The translations under genes were made by a program, and so were the position numbers. Below, piece after piece: positions 6,397 through 7,522 of a stretch of 7,522 nt of DNA; the first letter of the stretch is position 1; every line of letters begins with the position of its first letter. Source of the stretch: JBEVMS01 sp040508515 (GTDB lineage Bacteria > Pseudomonadota > Gammaproteobacteria > Xanthomonadales > Rhodanobacteraceae); contig JBEVMS010000090.1 of assembly GCA_040508515.1 (NCBI GenBank), positions 1-7,522 of the forward strand. The letters run 5' to 3'. The notes beneath the pieces were generated by a model. It ran no database searches, was not told the origin of the DNA, and saw only the letters and a list, made by a program, of their open reading frames with translations.

Positions 6397-7356
6397 TTAG
6401 CCGAAGGTGAAGGTAAACATCGTCAAGCCCGGCTGCGTGATGTGGATGCTCACCACGTGATCGCGGTAGTCGTTGCTGTCGAACACGGTGTAAAGCCGGC
6501 TGGCTTGCACGGTGACCGGCGGCTGCGGTTTGCCATCGACGCTGATCTGCAACGCCACCGGCTGCGCGGCGTTGGCCACGATATTGAGCTTGCCGGCTTT
6601 GAAGTGCAGCCGGATTTCGCCGCTGTCGCCGACTAACTGGGCGTTCTGATCGGCGATCTTCCAGCGTCCGACCAACGCGAACTGGTTGAGCGCCAGCGCA
6701 TCGGGCGCGGTGAACTGGCGCGTACCGTTGCGACCGCTTTCGGGGCTGGCCAGGTATTGCTGGCGATCGCTGCCGAAATACATCTCCGGCGAGCCGATCT
6801 GGCTGAGGTCGGACGCGGCGCCCAGCGCGGGTTCGCTGGTCAGCGCGGGCAATTTGAGCAGGCCGCGGATGGCGTTTTCCATCTCCAGGTAATTGCCTTC
6901 GCCGTAGTGATGGGTCACCACGTTGCCTTGCTGGTCGACCAGGTACTCGGCCGGCCAGTACTCGTTGTTCCAGGCGCTCCAGGTGGCCATGTCGTCGTCC
7001 ATCGCCACCGGGTAATGGATGCCGAAGCGTTTGACTGCCTCGGTCACGTTGGCCTGGTTCTTCTCGAAATCGAACTCCGGCGCGTGCACCCCGATCACCA
7101 CCAAACCCTGATCCTTGTAGGTGTCGTAGAGGTGATTCACATGGGGAAAGGTGCGGATGCAGTTGATGCACGAATACGCCCAGAAATCGATCAACACCAC
7201 CTTGCCGCGCAGTTGCCCCATGCGCAGCGGCGGGGAGTTGATCCAATGCGTGATGCCACTGAACTCGGGCGCCTGTTCGGCGGCTCGGGCGTCGACGCCC
7301 ATGACGGGAATGGCGAGTGCGAACAGGCAGAGCAGGCGGCGCAGCAGGTGCTTCAC
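6397..7356 (-). CDS. Secreted thioredoxin-fold protein with DipZ-like C-terminal domain
   Basis: Probable periplasmic thiol-disulfide protein of 319 residues. A Sec signal peptide (basic start KHLLRR, hydrophobic core, likely cut after ARA near residue 25) leads to a thioredoxin/TlpA-like domain at about 28-150. The active-site motif is CINC (63-66) within DFWAYSCINCIRTFP, and the cis-proline is Pro135 in YWPAEYLVD. The YSCINC(I/L)R wording is typical of the C-terminal half of DipZ proteins and related redoxins. Residues ~190-319 form a beta-rich domain (LVGRWKI, SGEIRLHFKAGKLNIVA, LYTVFDSNDYRDHVVSIHI) matching the carbohydrate-binding-module-like domain that follows thioredoxin in mycobacterial DipZ. 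The CcdA-like membrane part of DipZ is absent, so electrons must come from a separate membrane reductase. The start is GTG with AAGGA seven bases upstream. It is divergent from the gene starting at 7495. The substrate is unknown. Confidence 0.92.
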   Translation of the reverse strand: MKHLLRRLLCLFALAIPVMGVDARAAEQAPEFSGITHWINSPPLRMGQLRGKVVLIDFWAYSCINCIRTFPHVNHLYDTYKDQGLVVIGVHAPEFDFEKNQANVTEAVKRFGIHYPVAMDDDMATWSAWNNEYWPAEYLVDQQGNVVTHHYGEGNYLEMENAIRGLLKLPALTSEPALGAASDLSQIGSPEMYFGSDRQQYLASPESGRNGTRQFTAPDALALNQFALVGRWKIADQNAQLVGDSGEIRLHFKAGKLNIVANAAQPVALQISVDGKPQPPVTVQASRLYTVFDSNDYRDHVVSIHITQPGLTMFTFTFG

Positions 7357-7363
7357 GTGGAAA

Positions 7364-7368
7364 TCCTT
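7364..7368 (-). promoter_or_regulatory. Ribosome binding site fixing a GTG start
   Basis: The minus strand reads AAGGA seven bases before GTG (7356-7354). No ATG in frame nearby gives a full signal peptide, so the GTG start is preferred. Confidence 0.65.
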
Positions 7369-7437
7369 AGGAATGATGGGTTCAGATGTGGCCGCGTTCC
7401 GTCCGCTGCAAGATGGTGGAAACGGCTTGCACGTTTA

Positions 7438-7465
7438 ATGACACCACGCGTGGCATGCTTGTTCC
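7438..7465 (-). promoter_or_regulatory. Possible ECF/sigmaE-like promoter of the thioredoxin-like gene
   Basis: On the minus strand GGAAC (7465-7461) is followed 18 bases later by GTCAT (7442-7438). This resembles the GGAACTT...GTC pattern of sigmaE-type promoters. It lies about 80 bases upstream of the GTG start. The match is short and could be chance; no sigma70 pair is better. Confidence 0.25.
7444..7453. promoter_or_regulatory. 10-base palindrome in divergent region, candidate operator
   Basis: CCACGCGTGG is a perfect palindrome placed between the divergent thioredoxin-like gene and the gene starting at 7495. It falls inside the spacer of the tentative GGAAC/GTCAT promoter, a place where a repressor could act. 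Functional meaning is inferred from position only. Confidence 0.3.
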
Positions 7466-7494
7466 TTGAGTAAGTGACAGGTCAGGGAATTCGA

Positions 7495-7522
7495 ATGCCG
7501 CGTCAGTACAGCATGGGCGGGC
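7495..7522 (+). CDS. Start of an unidentified gene (3'-partial)
   Basis: Only nine codons are visible, reading MPRQYSMGG before the window ends. The start is supported by AGGG (7484-7487) seven bases upstream of ATG and by the divergent layout with the thioredoxin-like gene. A short polar, basic opening like this is common at the head of TetR-type regulators, but nine residues cannot identify a family. Confidence 0.4.

Noticed and set aside
6311..7246. Second minus-strand frame of 311 codons overlapping the thioredoxin-like gene
   Set aside because: Arg/Gln/Pro-rich shadow frame; the overlapping frame has signal peptide, CINC site and cis-Pro.
1..7522. Defence island, biosynthetic cluster, mobile element or CRISPR system
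   Set aside because: All confident genes belong to known single-gene families, with no shared operon, no transposase, integrase or nuclease, no repeat arrays and no target-site duplications seen.

Overview
High-GC proteobacterial DNA holding ordinary chromosomal housekeeping and accessory genes. The protein types (a Met-ligated cytochrome c of the short membrane-anchored kind, a ten-helix EamA transporter, an AsmA-family protein, a bacterial renalase, a periplasmic DipZ-type thioredoxin) and the style of sequence fit a gammaproteobacterium, perhaps the Rhodanobacter/Dyella group of Xanthomonadales. That placement is a judgement from protein style, not a search. I see no rRNA, tRNA, CRISPR array, insertion sequence or phage gene.

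Layout, left to right. At 1-594 (+) is the C-terminal part of a c-type cytochrome that ends in a Met/His-rich, copper-site-like tail. It converges on a small Q-rich coiled-coil protein of unknown function (699-1100, -), which has a TTG start and a clear ribosome binding site. A dyad at 604-637 lies between the two. Upstream of the small gene on the same strand is a DMT/EamA transporter (1228-2187, -). A gene-free stretch of about 570 bases (2188-2755) follows. Next is a large AsmA-family protein (2756-4936, -). A 349-base divergent intergenic region containing a nested dyad (5004-5036) separates it from a renalase-like flavoprotein (5286-6314, +). The renalase gene converges on a secreted thioredoxin-fold protein with a DipZ-like C-terminal domain (6397-7356, -). 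The window ends in a divergent region with a 10-base palindrome and the first nine codons of another gene on the + strand (7495 onward).

The genes do not form an obvious operon: most neighbours are convergent or divergent, and the same-strand neighbours (small Q-rich gene / EamA / AsmA) are separated by 127 and about 570 bases. A loose theme is envelope and redox: cytochrome c and thioredoxin in the periplasm, AsmA in envelope lipid homeostasis, and renalase repairing aberrant reduced nicotinamides in the cytoplasm. Nothing shows that they act together. I did not find a convincing undescribed multi-gene system. The observations most worth checking are the metal-ligand-rich cytochrome tail, the orphan Q-rich protein, and the dyads in the intergenic regions.
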